A stretch of DNA of 64,000 nucleotides from Ampullaceana balthica (GCA_944989445.1 CALYLW010000497.1:124001-188000); one strand, 5' to 3'. Counted from the stretch's first letter, positions 49,662 to 63,755 are shown. The notes: generated from the letters alone by a model not told the origin. Numbers and translations: made by a program.

Positions 49662-50934
49662 TAGGGGTCTACCGATATGCCTTTTTGCCGATATTGCCGA
49701 TACCGATATTTTTTTTGCCGATATGAGTGCCGATATGAGTATTTGTTAGGACAAAAACCAGCGGTCATATTTGATGACGTCATTCTTAAATTTATCACTC
49801 GTAATTATTTATCTTTAATATTAGGGGACTACCGATACGCATTTTTGCCGATATTACAGATATTTTTTTCCGATATGAGTGCCGATAGTGTATTTGTTAG
49901 GACAAAAACCAGCGGTCTTATTTGATGACATCGATCATTCTTAAATTCATCACTCCTAATTATTTATATTTTATATTAGGGGTCTACCGATAAGTATTTT
50001 TGCCGATATTACCGATATTTTCTTCCGATATGAGTGCCGATATGAGTATTTGTTAGGACAAAAATAACAGTGGTCATATTTGATGACGCCATTCTTAAAT
50101 TTATCACTCGTAATTATTTATATTTTATAATTAAGGGTTCTACCGATATCCAGTTTTGCCGATAATACCGATTTTTTTTTCTCCCGAAACGAAGTTTCCG
50201 ATGTGTTTACAAGTTCCAGATCATGACCTACAAAGGACTCATAACAAAACGAACCGTCCTTTATAAAAATGGACAAGCAAAATTACGAAGTTCTTTTGAA
50301 ACTTCAACCTTGACTCATAATTATTAATTCTAACCAATAGTTTAATGGCTTTTGCACACGGCCACCTTTATGAATGAAATAATGAGGACAAAGTAATAGT
50401 AATACTAGTAATAGAATGAAAATGAGGTTAAAGGTTGAATGGTTGCCAATGACAACAAGTCTTCACACGGTACATTTTGTTATTCCATACCAAACGAAAT
50501 GTTTTAGACATCTGCGATTCTGCGTGCATCTTTGCTATTAGAGCAATTACGTGAACATAATGTTATACATTTATTAGAGATGTTACGGTATACTTGGCAT
50601 CGGCACTATTTACACAGTATTTCTGAGTATACGAAAATCGGCCGATACCTAAACAATATCAAAGCACATGGCAAACTGTATCGTGGTTGCACATTTTAAT
50701 ACTAGGACTCTTTTGACTATTTCAATACCGGTATATATTAATTTTTCGAGATATTCCAAATCTAAATTATAGGGGTTTTTTTTGTTTCCGTTTTTTTTTG
50801 GGTCAAAATGTCACTTTTTATGAAATATCGGTGACGTCAATATCGGGACCTTTACATGCTACCGATACCGATATTGCCGATATCCAGATATCGGTGCCGA
50901 TATATCGGCCAGCCGATATATCGGTAGACCCCTA
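49662..50934. mobile_element. TAGGGGTCTACCGATAT-family hAT-like element, 1273 bp, complete
   Basis: Termini TAGGGGTCTACCGATAT and ATATCGGTAGACCCCTA are perfectly inverted. It is flanked by ATTTTAGC on both sides (49654-49661 and 50935-50942), an exact 8-bp duplication. The left 500 bp is about four tandem ~155 bp units (starts near 49662, 49823, 49978, 50135), each opening with a copy of the terminus. The right subterminal zone is rich in CCGATAT. No transposase; non-autonomous. Confidence 0.9.
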
Positions 50935-51154
50935 ATTTTAGCACATTATATTGAACACCATCACGATCAGATTGTTGCTCTACTCTATAATGAGGTATGC
51001 AACTTCACTGATGGCAAAGGCCTTTGCACGATATGCGCTGGTTTATACGTTCACAGTCCAGAAGTTTCTGCGTGCTCATGGCTATTAAAGCTCCCCTTTG
51101 AAAACTGAAACATGATACCATTCTGAGATTTGTTTCATTTATGATGACAAGACC

Positions 51155-51425
51155 ACCCTCAGCTAAAAAAAAAGACGCCCCTCAGCTATAAACAAGATGA
51201 CCCTGAAATATAAACAAGACCACCCTTAGCTATAAACAAGACCACCACACTCAGCTATAAACAAGACCTCCCTCAGCTATAAACATGACCACCCTCAGCT
51301 ATAAACAAGACCACCCTCTGCTAAAAACAAGACCACATACAGCTATAAACTGGACGACTCTCAGCTATAAATAAGACCGCAACCCTCAGCTATAAACAAG
51401 ACCACCCTGAGTTATAAACAGAACC
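51155..51425. repeat. ~22-bp minisatellite, about 12 degenerate copies
   Basis: Unit approximately AGCTATAAACAAGACCACCC plus TC, with frequent substitutions and small length changes, hence older than the other minisatellites in the window. Confidence 0.85.
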
Positions 51426-51740
51426 ACCATCATCTACAAAATATCAAAACAATGATGAACCGCTACACAATTTTGCACTGATGAATTTAAACACTTCTTG
51501 CGTTGACCCGTTAAGTAGCTAAAGTTAATTTCCGACATTTGTCTACACATGACATCGTTCGACCCATAAAGTACCACTCTAAATAACCGCAAATTCCCCC
51601 TTTTTCCGAGGTCACCAAGGTAGGCTTTTATAGCAATGCCACAAAACAAATAACGAAAGGACAATGATAAATAATGCTTTGTCTAGGAATCAAAACGATC
51701 GATTCCATATTTATTTCAAATAATTCTCTAGACTCTAGAG

Positions 51741-54269
51741 CAGCGGTTCTCAACCTTTCTTGTGTCGCGAGCCTTTTAATAAATAACTCGTGCTGTGGCG
51801 AGCCCCGCCGTCAAATTTTTTTGGTATCTACCTCATAGCTGTAGTTTTGCTACTGTTATAATATATTTAATTTGATCTCATATGCAGAATGACATTGTAT
51901 TTTCATTTTTACAAATTTTAGTAATTAAAGCACAGACACCGTTCTCGTAGTAGCGTAGTTAGTAATAAAAAAAACACAATATGTAACAATGATCACAATT
52001 ACATACATGTCATACATTACCTACAAGGTATTCATATTTATTTCTAATTACAAATACGCAAGAAAGTCAAAGTCAATTAATGTGAAGGTTGAGGTTGCTT
52101 CTTTCTCACAAGATCAGAAATTCTCGTGACAGTCTTTGCGAGAGCACAACGAAGATCATCTTCCACAACAAGTCTACTCCTGTATTTAGACTTGATAACC
52201 AGTAAGCTGGAAAACCCTGTTTCGCAAAGATAAGTTGTTGGAAAATGAAGAAGAAGGAGCAACACAGTTTTGGACAGAACAGGATATGACTGCAAACACT
52301 TGATCCAGAATTTTGTAACTGACATTGAAGAGAAATCATTTCGCGCTGCATCACTGTTAATGAGTTCGATGAACTCCTCTTTTGCTGTCTCAGGAATATC
52401 GTCAACTTTGACTGTGAATGGACTTCTGGCAAGTGCAAACGGAGTGTTTGGTAGATATGGAAAGTACGATGAAATTTCGTCCGCCAGCATATGCAAGTGT
52501 TCTTTCACAGAAATTATCATTTTACTTCTCTTGTCCGGTTCAGTGTCATTTTCTTCAATGAAAGCAGATAAGGTGGGCAACATGTACATTTTATTGTCAT
52601 CCAATTTTTTTTGCCAAAGCTGAAGTTTCGTTTCGAATGATCGGATCTTTTCAGACAAATCTAGGCATGTTGCATTTGGTCCTTGCAGTGATAAATTTAA
52701 CTCATTCAAAATGGCAAATATATCTACCAGGTAAGCAATTTTCTGAAGCTCATTTTTGTCGCTGAAAAGTGCTTCGAACTGTGGTTTAGACTTCTGATTA
52801 AAGAACATTTTTAGTTCGTCACGAAGATCAAAAACGCGTTTCAAAACTTTCCCTCTCGACAACCATCTCACTTCAGTGTGAAATAGCAGAACATCATTAG
52901 ACGCATCCATCTCATTACCAAGTTTCGAAAACAGACGACTGTTCAGCGCACTCGCTTTTACAAAATTTACGGAACTTGCGACGCTTTTCATTACTTCCTG
53001 AAACTCTTGTGGCAACATCTTCGTTGCTAGCACTTGTCGATGAATCATGCAGTGAGTTCCAATGACTCTTTGGTGATTCATTTAGTACCAAACGTTGAAA
53101 TCCAGATCGACATCCTAGCATAGCTGGAGCACCATCAGTGCAAACACCACAAACCTTTTCCCAAGAGATCTTATGATCTTTCAGAAATGAACCAACTGTA
53201 TCAAATACATCCCGTTCAGTTGTTGTCACTTTCAAGAGGTTTGCAAAAAGAAACTCATCTTTAAAGTCGCCTTCATTTATATATCTCGCGTAAACCAGTA
53301 GTTGTGAACAGTTTGCAACGTCCGTGGATTCGTCAAGCTGGATGCTAAATATTGGAAGTGGAGCAGATTTTATTTCCTGGATTACCTGATCAGTAATATC
53401 AGCAGACATATCATCTATTCTTCTTCGGACAGTGTCATTAGATAAGGAAATTGCACTCAATTTCTTAACAAATTCGGGTCCGATCATAACTCGAACAATA
53501 TCTTTGGCCGCTGGCAACAATACGTCTTCGGCAATGGTGTGAGGTTTCATAGCTCTTACGATTCTGAGCACCACCAAATATGATGCTTCAACGGCTGCTA
53601 CGTTTTGGTGGTGGTACTTGCCACCAGTGTCAAATCTGGCTTTCCTGACGCCATCAGCTCTACTTCTAAAATACTCGGTATCCGTCCCCGCAAAACTTGA
53701 TGTTTGCTATCAAAAGGACGTTTCAGTTTGGCTTCATAGATTCGGCTGAAAGAACTTCATTACAAATAACGCATTGCGGTTTCTCAATTCTTGCTGTAAC
53801 TATTGAAGTAAAACCATATTGTAAGAAATCGTCACTATATTTTCTTTTCTTAATCATAATTTTCTTCTCTGCATGTTCCATTTCCATCGGTTGGTTTAAA
53901 AACTTTAAATTTAAAATGAAAAATTTATAACGATAGCTTTCAATACCACGCACAATCCTGAGCATCAAAGCGCGCCCTACTCTCTGTGATATAATTACCG
54001 GTTGTTGAGGGGTTCATAAAAATAGTGTTGAAATCAAACATTATAAAAAGCTAAAAATAATTAGGTTACAACAACTAAACTTACTAAAGTTACTGAATAG
54101 ACTATAGACTAGTATAGAGTAACAGACAAAATATTGACATGGCAAGGTTTACACATTTTTACACATTTAAACATACACAAAACATATTTTTCCAATGGTC
54201 TTTTGCGACCCCTGCCAAATCGTCATTCGACCCCCGCGGGGGTCGCGACCCACAGGTTGAGAACCGCTG
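51741..54269 (-). mobile_element. Full-length hAT transposon (ZBED5/Charlie-like), 2.5 kb
   Basis: Both ends read CAGCGGTTCTCAACCT in inverted orientation. Both are flanked by CTCTAGAG (51733-51740 and 54270-54277), an exact 8-bp duplication. A minus-strand transposase fills most of the element. Complete ends plus a perfect target duplication show a single insertion of moderate age. Confidence 0.93.
52077..53968 (-). pseudogene. hAT transposase, frameshifted
   Basis: Reads from about 53968 down. The N-terminal BED-like part has C-V-I-C. The middle, 53577-53085, has Q-L-D-E-S-T-D-V, the first catalytic Asp region, and C-T-D-G-A-P-A-M. The C-terminal half, 53081-52077, has T-H-C-M-I-H, F-H-T-E-V-R-W-L-S-R-G and the dimerisation end F-P-T-T-Y-L-C-E-T-G-F-S with E-D-D-L-R-C-A-L. 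The frame breaks near 53075 and at least once between 53722 and 53578, so no full protein is made. The C-terminal half alone is open for 334 residues. Family: ZBED5-like hAT. Confidence 0.85.
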
Positions 54270-54384
54270 CTCTAGAGGTTTATAATATAAATATAGTGAA
54301 GGCAAAATGTGCACAATCACCTAAGAATACTTGACGGCTGCCACCTGGGTTTTGCTCGACGTTAATTATTAATAGCCTCCTCTG

Positions 54385-54440
54385 ATCTGTTACAGACGAT
54401 CCTTCTATACAGAAGACTATTGCGTCTTCTTTAACCTGGG
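54385..54440 (-). mobile_element. LINE/SINE 3'-tail fragment
   Basis: Matches the shared tail seen at 4425-4485 and 24530-24560 (CCTTCTATACAGAAGA and TTGCGTC) with small changes. No body is recognised next to it. Confidence 0.5.
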
Positions 54441-55337
54441 GTTGTTCTCATTGGTCTAACTTTGTCCCCCAAAGACCCAAGACTCGGCCTGCGTCGCATG
54501 CAGGTGAATGTGCGTAGGGAGGAGACTGGCAAGGCGGATCCCTTACGTCATAATTCGTCAAATTATTCAAACAAACCGAATCCAGGTGTGTGGATGGTGT
54601 GGAAGATCCTACTACGACACTAACATCCATGCAGCAAACTGTCCACTTTGTGCATGCAGGGGGAGGACGAGAAAAATCTACCCGCATCCCGTCTCCCCAT
54701 TTATTTGATGTAAAACATTTGATGGTTCGGAGCGCAATCTCCACACTATGGGCAGTTTGTGCAAACGCTGATAAAAAAATTATTTTAACCACGGTTGCGA
54801 CTACAGTTGCTGTTTAAAAGAGTTGGTTATTTCAAAGCTCTAATGTTAACCGCAGATCACCAAAAAGTTTTCAGATAAAAAAAAATTCTGTTCTTAAGTC
54901 AACTAACCGAATAATGTTGAATAGCTTACTTAGTTTGGCTGTTTCGAGGACAAAAAGAAAGAAAAAAATAACCACAGGGATGGACGCGGGCTTAAAATAA
55001 ACGCAAAGAATAGTAAGCGATGGTTTTAGTTCGTGACGAGCGGAGTTGACCATAGGATTAGAAATCTGAGGTACACAGTTTTGATAGTTCAGATTCGATT
55101 GCGGGGGTTGAAGCGGGGTTGGGTGGTCCAGGTGTGGGTGGGTGAGGCAGGTATATATGTTTAAAAAAAAAGGACGCCCCTAAATAGATGCCGCGTTTAA
55201 TTCATTCGACGTCGACGCCGTAAATGTACCTGTCGTCACACCTGAGTTTTACCTGTTACAGGGCGCGTGCATAAGTTATTTCATTTACAGGCACTATGAT
55301 TAAAATTTTCAATAATACGTCGACGTTTGTGATAAGG
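54441..55337. other. Upstream region of the Notch-ligand gene
   Basis: No exon seen. Mixed composition; the last 300 bp is richer in CG and may include the promoter and leader. No TATA box assigned. Confidence 0.3.
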
Positions 55338-55542
55338 TGAAGGGATACAGTCACTACAGCAGGTGAAGGGATACAGTCACTACAGCAGGTGAAGGGATAC
55401 AGTCACTACAGCAGGGGAAGGGATACAGTCACTACAGCAGGTGAAGGGATACAGTCACTACAGCAGGTGAAGGGATACAGTCACTACAGCAGGTGAAGGG
55501 ATACAGTCACTACAGCAGGGGAAGGGATACAGTCACTACAGC
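55338..55542. repeat. 26-bp minisatellite, 8 copies, just 5' of the Notch-ligand start
   Basis: Unit GTGAAGGGATACAGTCACTA plus CAGCAG. Copies are nearly identical (GTGAAG or GGGAAG variants). It ends about 120 bp before the first in-frame ATG, so it lies in the leader or core promoter. Confidence 0.95.
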
Positions 55543-55664
55543 GGTTTTTGTTGTGTGGCGTTCTTCTTGTTTAAATAAACTCGCAATAAATAACAACAGA
55601 CTGAGAGGACACTGTGATAGTTGGATGTTCAAGGACACAGCTTTTATCTGTGAGTGTCTCTACC

Positions 55665-56892
<1,228 letters not shown>

Positions 56893-56905
<13 letters not shown>

Positions 56906-57455
56906 GTGAGTTCCTCTATATGGTATACGTTTGGTGAACTAGTCCATCTGTGTGGGAGAACGGTGAGTTCCTCTATATGGCATACATTTGGTGAACTAGT
57001 CCATCTGTGTGGGAGAACGGTGAGTTCCTCTATATTGTATACGTTTGGTGAACTAGTCCATCTGTGTGGGAGAACGGTGAGTTCCTCTATATGGTATACA
57101 TTTGGTGAACTAGTCCATCTGTGTGGGAGAACGGTGAGTTCCTCTATATGGTATACTTTGGTGAACTAGTCCATCTGTGTGGGAGAACGGTGAGTTCCTC
57201 TATATGGTATACGTTTGGTGAACTAGTCCATCTGTGTGGGAGAACGGTGAGTTCCTCTATATTGTATACGTTTGGTGAACTAGTCCATCTGTGTGGGAGA
57301 ACGGTGAGTTCCTCTATATCGTATACGTTTGGTGAACTAGTCCATCTGTGTGGGAGAACGGTGAGTTCCTCTATATCGTATACGTTTGGTGAACTAGTCC
57401 ATCTGTGTGGGAGAACGGTGAGTTCCTTCATAGGGTATACATTTGGTGAACTATA
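56893..57455. repeat. 57-bp minisatellite duplicating exon end and splice donor, 10 copies
   Basis: Each unit contains TGTGTGGGAGAACG|GTGAGT, i.e. the last 14 exon bases plus the donor. Donor GTs lie at 56906, 56963, 57020, 57077, 57134, 57190, 57247, 57304, 57361 and 57418 (spacing 57, once 56). The copies differ mainly in TATATGG/TATATTG/TATATCG. The first donor is taken as the true one because using any later donor reads through TGA just after the first. Confidence 0.95.
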
Positions 57456-59773
57456 ATAGTCCCATAAATATGCATGCAGACATGCATGGAACTATCGACC
57501 GAAATTAATATCGATTTAATTAAAACATTTTTTTAAAAAATGACTTTTAACTTTTAAGCACTTAAATGTTTAAACGCCAATGCCCAAATATCTAATGTTA
57601 AAAAATAAGACACAATTGTGATTTGGTGTAATTGTCTGATATCCAAATCTGTAACAAGTCATAAGCCGACAGACTTTGAGGGTATCACCAGAATTAGAGA
57701 ATTAGGGCCCACAGAATTATCCGTATTTTGATTTTAGGAATATGCTTTTTGTGTGTTGCTTTTGCAGGGCGTGCCTGCAAAGTAAAAAGAAATTAAGTTT
57801 TAATTTCCAAATTAAATTATGCGTAACCGATCAACTTCAGGAAAGTCAGATTATGTTACTTTTCACACATTTTCATGCCTGAAAATATGAGGGAAGAGAA
57901 AAGTACCAACCAAGTAATCGTGACCTGAAATAATGTCAGAATGAGATTTTGTTTCGTATCTGCCCAAAAGAACACCATCTGTAAACAAAAATATTTGTTT
58001 TGGAGAACAACTTTGCAAGCGATGCACTCACATTTAGTGCAAGCAAGGAAGCAACACAAAGTGTTCTAATGTTACAGGGTAGTGACCAGTATATAAACAC
58101 TGGGTTCCGGCTGTTAAACTTCAGTACCCGACGCAATTATTACTTTTGTACACGATCGGTAAAACTGAAAGTTGTTCGTACTACCCTTATAGGTATAATA
58201 TTATATAGGATGGACTCCTGGAGGTCGTAGTCACGTATATCACATGAATGCAAGTGGGAAAAACTTGTGTATTATTTATTGATTTATTTTTTTTTAAAGA
58301 GAGATATCCTTCCCTTTTAATATATTTTAAAAAGTAGTGAGAATCTTTTTTTTTCTTTTTTACATTACTCATTTGACCGGGGTTTGTTGGAAAATAGAGG
58401 ATTGGACTCAATGGGTGTGAATGGTGTGCGGAGAGTATTTAAAAAAACTGCAAGCAAATACCGAAACAAATCAAACAGGCACACCCCCATTCTACATTTA
58501 CCGCGCAGCAAGTACAGTCCTGTTATGTACATGGGATTGTTTGCTCACTATGCATGCATTAAATTAGTGACTTGGTTCCCTTACATCTCCTCAGTTTTTT
58601 AGGACGGGTGCAACGCGTAAAAAAAAATCCCAATTCAAAATGTATCGTTCTCGGAAGAGCTGAATGGATCTACAGTCACTGTGTGTCATGGTTAGAGATA
58701 CACCGCTTTGGGTTGCCGCGCTCTGAGCTCTGAAAGTTTTAATGTATTATGATCAGATGCATTCCGTGCTTGTTACGGGAATTGCGCTGGTGTGTCAATA
58801 TTCACGTCACCAGAACTCTTACTGACGTGGGCGGATGCGCTGTTATGTGCGACACCAATTTCGCTTTTAACAAAAAGGAATACAAAGTAAATTTTATTAT
58901 TTATTTTTTTAAAAAAGGGAAGACGCAGATTGCAAAGATTGTAAAAAAAAACTATTTCTTTTTCAATTTAGCTAAGTAGGAAAGTTTAAGTCTCTTTTTT
59001 TAAATAAAAATTAGAAACTTCTTTTGCCACAATGTTTGAACTTCAATACTTTCGCCCCCCCCCCTTTTTTTTTCTCTCCCCATTTTCATCGTGTACGAAT
59101 GCATCTTGCAGTGTTGACTTCAATGTGTTCCTGTTCAAACATCTCCGGGTTGATATGGTTAGAGGTGAAAAGGCCACGCTCAAAAATGCCTTTGAATTTT
59201 CTTTACCAGAGCAATGTTACATTTCTTGATCTCAAAACATGTACTTTAACTTTTTTTCTGTGTCGAATTTTAGAATTTCTCATTTTGGATGCTTTATTCA
59301 AGTCAAAGTATACCAAATAAATGATCTGGTCTAGAAACAACCCCATTTGGATAATTGGATATAGGTTGCAGTGTTTTTTCACGACTGACATGTAACGAAA
59401 TGTGCACACACAAAAATATGCTTACACCTAATCTTGCCATGTGTACATTTTTTAGTTTAAAAAATATATATAAAGGTGGGGGAGGGGGGTTCAAATTATT
59501 TATACCCTACTATATATACAATTTGTTTTACAGTTATTTACTAATTTACCAAAATTGCAACAAGGAAAATTAAAATTTTTCAATTTCAGAAAAAAGGATG
59601 AGCATTTTGTGTAAATTCATTATAATTGAGTCCGTTTAAAAAAAAAGTTCATTTAAAAGTTAGACAATAATTCTCTTTAGTTTGAATCGTCAAAACTTTT
59701 AATCTTAATAACAAGTGTGATCTTTTTAAAGTTCTATAGCGTATCTGCATACACATTTGCATTTCAAATAATA
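57456..59773. other. AT-rich, presumably intronic DNA
   Basis: No DSL or EGF exon of the Notch-ligand gene could be found. Short open frames near 58000-58600 and 59020-59320 have no recognisable motif. Confidence 0.35.
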
Positions 59774-60286
59774 ATATCTTATCTTATCTTATCTTATCTG
59801 TTTACAGACGCTCCTTCTATACAGAAGATTATTGCGTCCTACGCTTATCTATGGTTTGTGTTTAGTCCTGCATTTTTATTAGAGATTTAAATGTTGATAA
59901 AGTGTTGGTTTTCCTGGATTCTTCAGGCAACCCATTCCACGCCCGAATTCCGGACGGGAAGAAGGAAAACTTGTATGTGTTTGTTCTTGCATACGGAATA
60001 AGAAAGGTGTTTTTATCCTTATTTCTACCTGAGGGTTGTATTAAGTTATCTTTGTGTTGTATTTCTAAATTAGAATTAATTGCTTTATGCATGATTACTA
60101 CTTTGCTCTTGGTTCTTCTATCCTCTAGTGTTCCAAGGTTTAATAATTTAACTAATGGTGTTATTCTTGTCAGTTTCGAATATTCTCCAGTAATGAATCT
60201 GGCAGCTCTTTTTTGAATTTGTTCTAGTTTATCAATGTTTTCTTTGGTGGATGGGTCCCATACAGAAGATGCATATTCTAGTACAG
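59774..60286 (-). mobile_element. 5'-truncated LINE fragment, near-identical to the 24.5 kb copy
   Basis: Same family and orientation as 24511-25838, keeping only the last ~500 bp. By eye about ten differences from 24520-25015. The 3' end has four GATAA-type repeats. AATAATAATAT occurs on both sides (about 59766-59777 and 60295-60306), a possible target duplication. The open frame 60092-59862 is the RT C-terminal remnant. Confidence 0.85.
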
Positions 60287-61399
60287 AATCCTATAATAAT
60301 AATATTCAATTTTTAAATTTAAGAAATGTGTAGGGTCAAAGTCTATTGCTACCAAATAAAGAAAACAAATGTCAATTATAAGTTCTTGAAACTATCCCAT
60401 TTTATACAATGTATGCACATGATGCCACTCAGGGATTTTTTTTTACTTTTGAAATTAATATTTCAGAATTTATTTTGAATCATCAGTTTTAAAGAAAGTC
60501 ATTCCCCACGTCCGGGTCCTAAACTTATCCTTTTCTTCTTTTTTTCCCCCCGAACTTTCAACTGTAAAAACAGTTAATTAACCCAAATGAGTCGCGCGGA
60601 CTGAACTGCACTTAGGTGCATACAACAAATGCCCACTGCAAAAACAAATAACCCGTTAATTAGTTCATTGTGTTGCCGCCTGCACTCCCGATAAAACACA
60701 AAGCGCCCACTGCCCAAGTCGCCAGTACGACAACACGCCGTCCCTTTTCAAGGTGACAATGGTGAACTGCCCCAGACACACCGACCAACACAATGGCCGG
60801 CCTCGGCTTGTCTTTACGATTTCAAAAACTATTGTAGTCAAGAGAATTGTTTGAATATAAACTAATCTGTCCTCCATACAGCGCCAGCTTGTCTTTCAAT
60901 CAGACTCAGTAGGTTGTCAACGATCTTCCCATTTAACATCATTGTCTTTAATGCTCAACAAACAATAGACAATATATATATAACTCAGACATTGCGCTTC
61001 CAATATGTTTTTAAACAGGGGGGAAAAAGACTTCGTTCCCGAATCCCAACTCGACTCCGTAACAATCCGTTACCCCCAAAACCTAATGGGATTAGGTTTT
61101 CAGGATCTCGTCGACGTCTTAAGCAGATTACTATTTGTAAATAGAACAAACAAACTAAGGAAGTATTTGATTACTTAAAATAGGGCTGGATATCTAGTAA
61201 GTTGAAGTCACCAGGCTGAGCATTGTGCAATAAACTGATGATTTTTATATTATTTTTTTTTCTGTCCCATAAACCCGTGGTCGTATGGGGTTCTGATATT
61301 TCCGTTATAACTTTCTCGGGGCTTGGTAGACTTGGCGGCGCCCATCTCCTCTCCAAGTCAGCGTTGGACTTTTTAGCGATAGTCATATATCAATCTTTA
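60287..61399. other. Intergenic or intronic DNA, no gene seen
   Basis: Nothing recognisable. It becomes less AT-rich at 60500-60900 without a protein-like frame. Confidence 0.35.
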
Positions 61400-61492
61400 T
61401 AATGTGGCCTTAGCGTGAGCTAGATCCCACGCACCTCAGCTTGTGAGGCGAGTGCACTATTGACTTCGCTATCCAGCCGCTAAACTGATAAC
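61400..61492 (-). mobile_element. tRNA-like SINE relic
   Basis: The minus strand reads GCGGCTGGATAGCGAAGTC, then GCACTCGCCTCACAAGC and GTGGGATC, resembling a tRNA-derived SINE head. The B box (GGTGCGTGGGATC) is degenerate. No tail located. Confidence 0.35.
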
Positions 61493-63501
61493 ACATAGCT
61501 GTTAACTGCGTTGTAAAGATTCTCTGCTACTCCATTTTTCCCGTATTAAGGAGCCGATTATTTAATCTTTAGGAAAGAAAGATGCTAAGAAATTTAAAAA
61601 CATTTAAATTTTAATGTTGGGTATCCACACTGTTTGCTAAGAGGAACATAATACATAAATTAAAATTATGTGTGGGCCGGATTAAGATAATAAACAAAAA
61701 TGACATATGCTCAAACTGAGTTACACGCTTTTAAATTATATGATTGCTCTTTGTAATTTGAGAGTGATGTTTTTTTTGGAGGAACGGGGGCACAATACAA
61801 TAATTTTCGAGACTTTATTAATGTTATATTACGTCATTAGAAATTATAAATAATGGGATAAATAATGGCCAAATTATAGAATAAAGATGTTTATTTTATA
61901 CATCGTCCATTATAATATATATAACAAGAGCCGAAAATGTTGGGTCAGAGAATGTGATGGAAAAAATTTCTTTAAGTTTTTAAGAACATGGAAGCATATT
62001 TTTGTTTTTCGGAGACGCCATCATAAAAAAAAATATTGACACAGATTTTTACCATATGACTTCATCAAATTTCGTACATATAATAGTACATAAATTCATC
62101 GCATTTTTGTAATGAATACCCGCGTTGGTAAACAATTAAATGTCATCGATTTTCGCTTCATATGACACAATCGAGTATTGTACTCAAAACAGCTTATAAC
62201 TTCGGGTTTTCGTATATAAATATAAAGTTAACAATACGGAAAAAACTACTAGTCAGTTAATTATTTAAAATTACTCCGCGAGCCAGTTAAAATTTAAGCT
62301 CGGGTGTTATTTGGACTTTCAACAGTCCTGCTTTAAACAAAGTTAATTGTATGTGTGTGTCTGTGTGTGTAGTTTGGGAAGGGGGGTGTAAAATAGCAGA
62401 GGATGAATGTGAAAGATATATCATGTGATACGGCGAGAAGATACATCCGCCTTTTGAGCGCACATCATCTTTCTGTTCTGTAGCCATTGACAATATAATA
62501 AGTAATAAAAACTCCAATGAGTAAATTTCAACGCAATTTCCAACATAGAATTTCCGATTTTTTTATTCAAGGGAAATCATTCTTGATTACATTAAAAGTC
62601 AATTCAAATAAGTATTTCTGAAACTAAACACAATATGACGTCATATCCCCTCACGCTGCGTCACACCAAGAATGTGTCAATATAATGCGCACCACACAAC
62701 AGTCTAACATTAGCTTTCACTGAGCGGGGAAACCCAAATAACTATCATTCTAGATTCTAGATGACGTTAAAAGTCATTTCAAAACAATAGTTCTGAAACT
62801 AAACAAAACAATTGCTTTCTACAAATTGCTGCTAAAATTACGTGCGCCCTGCTTAATTGGTGTTTTCGAAAATTCATTCTCCAACATTGTTCTAAATATT
62901 ATTAACTATTGTTTTGCGTTTGTTTCAACCCGATAGATTTTATGGTTGGCGAGAGAGTGACAAAATTCTGATATTTTTTCGGGTTTATTTTGGATTTTCC
63001 AGAAAATCAAATAAACCTTTTCGGTAATTTTTTGGCCGTTGCACATCCTTGGGACCTCCTAAGCATATTTGCAAAAGACCCGAACCTCCTATCTGGTATG
63101 GTTCAGGAGGAGTTGCATGTGCAAGCTCGAACAGTGCACAGACATTTCAAATGTATAAAGTATAAACGCAATTCCCAAGGGAAATTGCGTTTTTAAAAAA
63201 GACCAAATCTACCTTACTTCACCGAGGCTCTGTTCAAATAGATCTGGTTGTCACTGTGTTAGCTGGGTCAACCTAACCTGTTAGCAGCATGGGCCACGAG
63301 TCGACTCGAGTACACTTTAAGAGCAATGCAATGTGGGCTCTACAAGTTACCCTGTGGAGCGAAGAAATAATTAGATTAGAAGGTTCTCAAACTGAAACTA
63401 GCGAAGGAGTCAACTGAGTCTTCACAGCCCCAGTTGGCAATGGGATTTTAAAAAATAAAATAAAAGTAATTAGAGAAGGGTGAAATTAAGCCGTACGGTA
63501 A
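61493..63501. other. AT-rich DNA, no gene seen
   Basis: The motif TATAATGCGCACC recurs near 62690 as at 5.2-5.4 kb. An open frame at 62990-63196 on the plus strand shows no recognisable domain. Confidence 0.35.
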
Positions 63502-63755
63502 GGGGCCGTCCATAAAGTACGTCACGCTCCAGAGGGGGGAGGGGGTGTAAGAAAGTGTGACAGTTTGTGACAGGGGGGAGGGGGCCCGGCCATGTGTGAC
63601 GTCATGTTTTTTTCTACTAGATTTTAATTATTTTGCTAATAAAGTGTGACGTACTTTAGGGGGGGGGTCTGAGATTTGTGACAGTTTGTGACAGGGGGGA
63701 GGGGGAGGAGTTAAAATGGTTAAAAAATAGCTTGCCGTACTTTATGGACGGCCCC
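63502..63755. mobile_element. GGGGCCGTCC-family MITE, 254 bp
   Basis: Begins GGGGCCGTCCATAAAGTACG and ends GTACTTTATGGACGGCCCC in inverted fashion. It is flanked by TAA (63499-63501 and 63756-63758). The subtype has AAAGTACG in place of AAATGACG. Internal G-rich blocks (AGGGGGGAGGGGG) repeat. Confidence 0.88.

Noticed and set aside
56906..57456. Open frames of a 19-residue repeat on both strands
   Set aside because: The 57-bp unit is a multiple of three, so stop-free frames are automatic; it is duplicated splice-donor DNA, not a repeat protein.
57766..57870. Possible third exon of the Notch-ligand gene after TTTGCAG
   Set aside because: Frame fits for about 35 codons, but there is no conserved cysteine or aromatic pattern expected after the MNNL domain and no donor before the stop.
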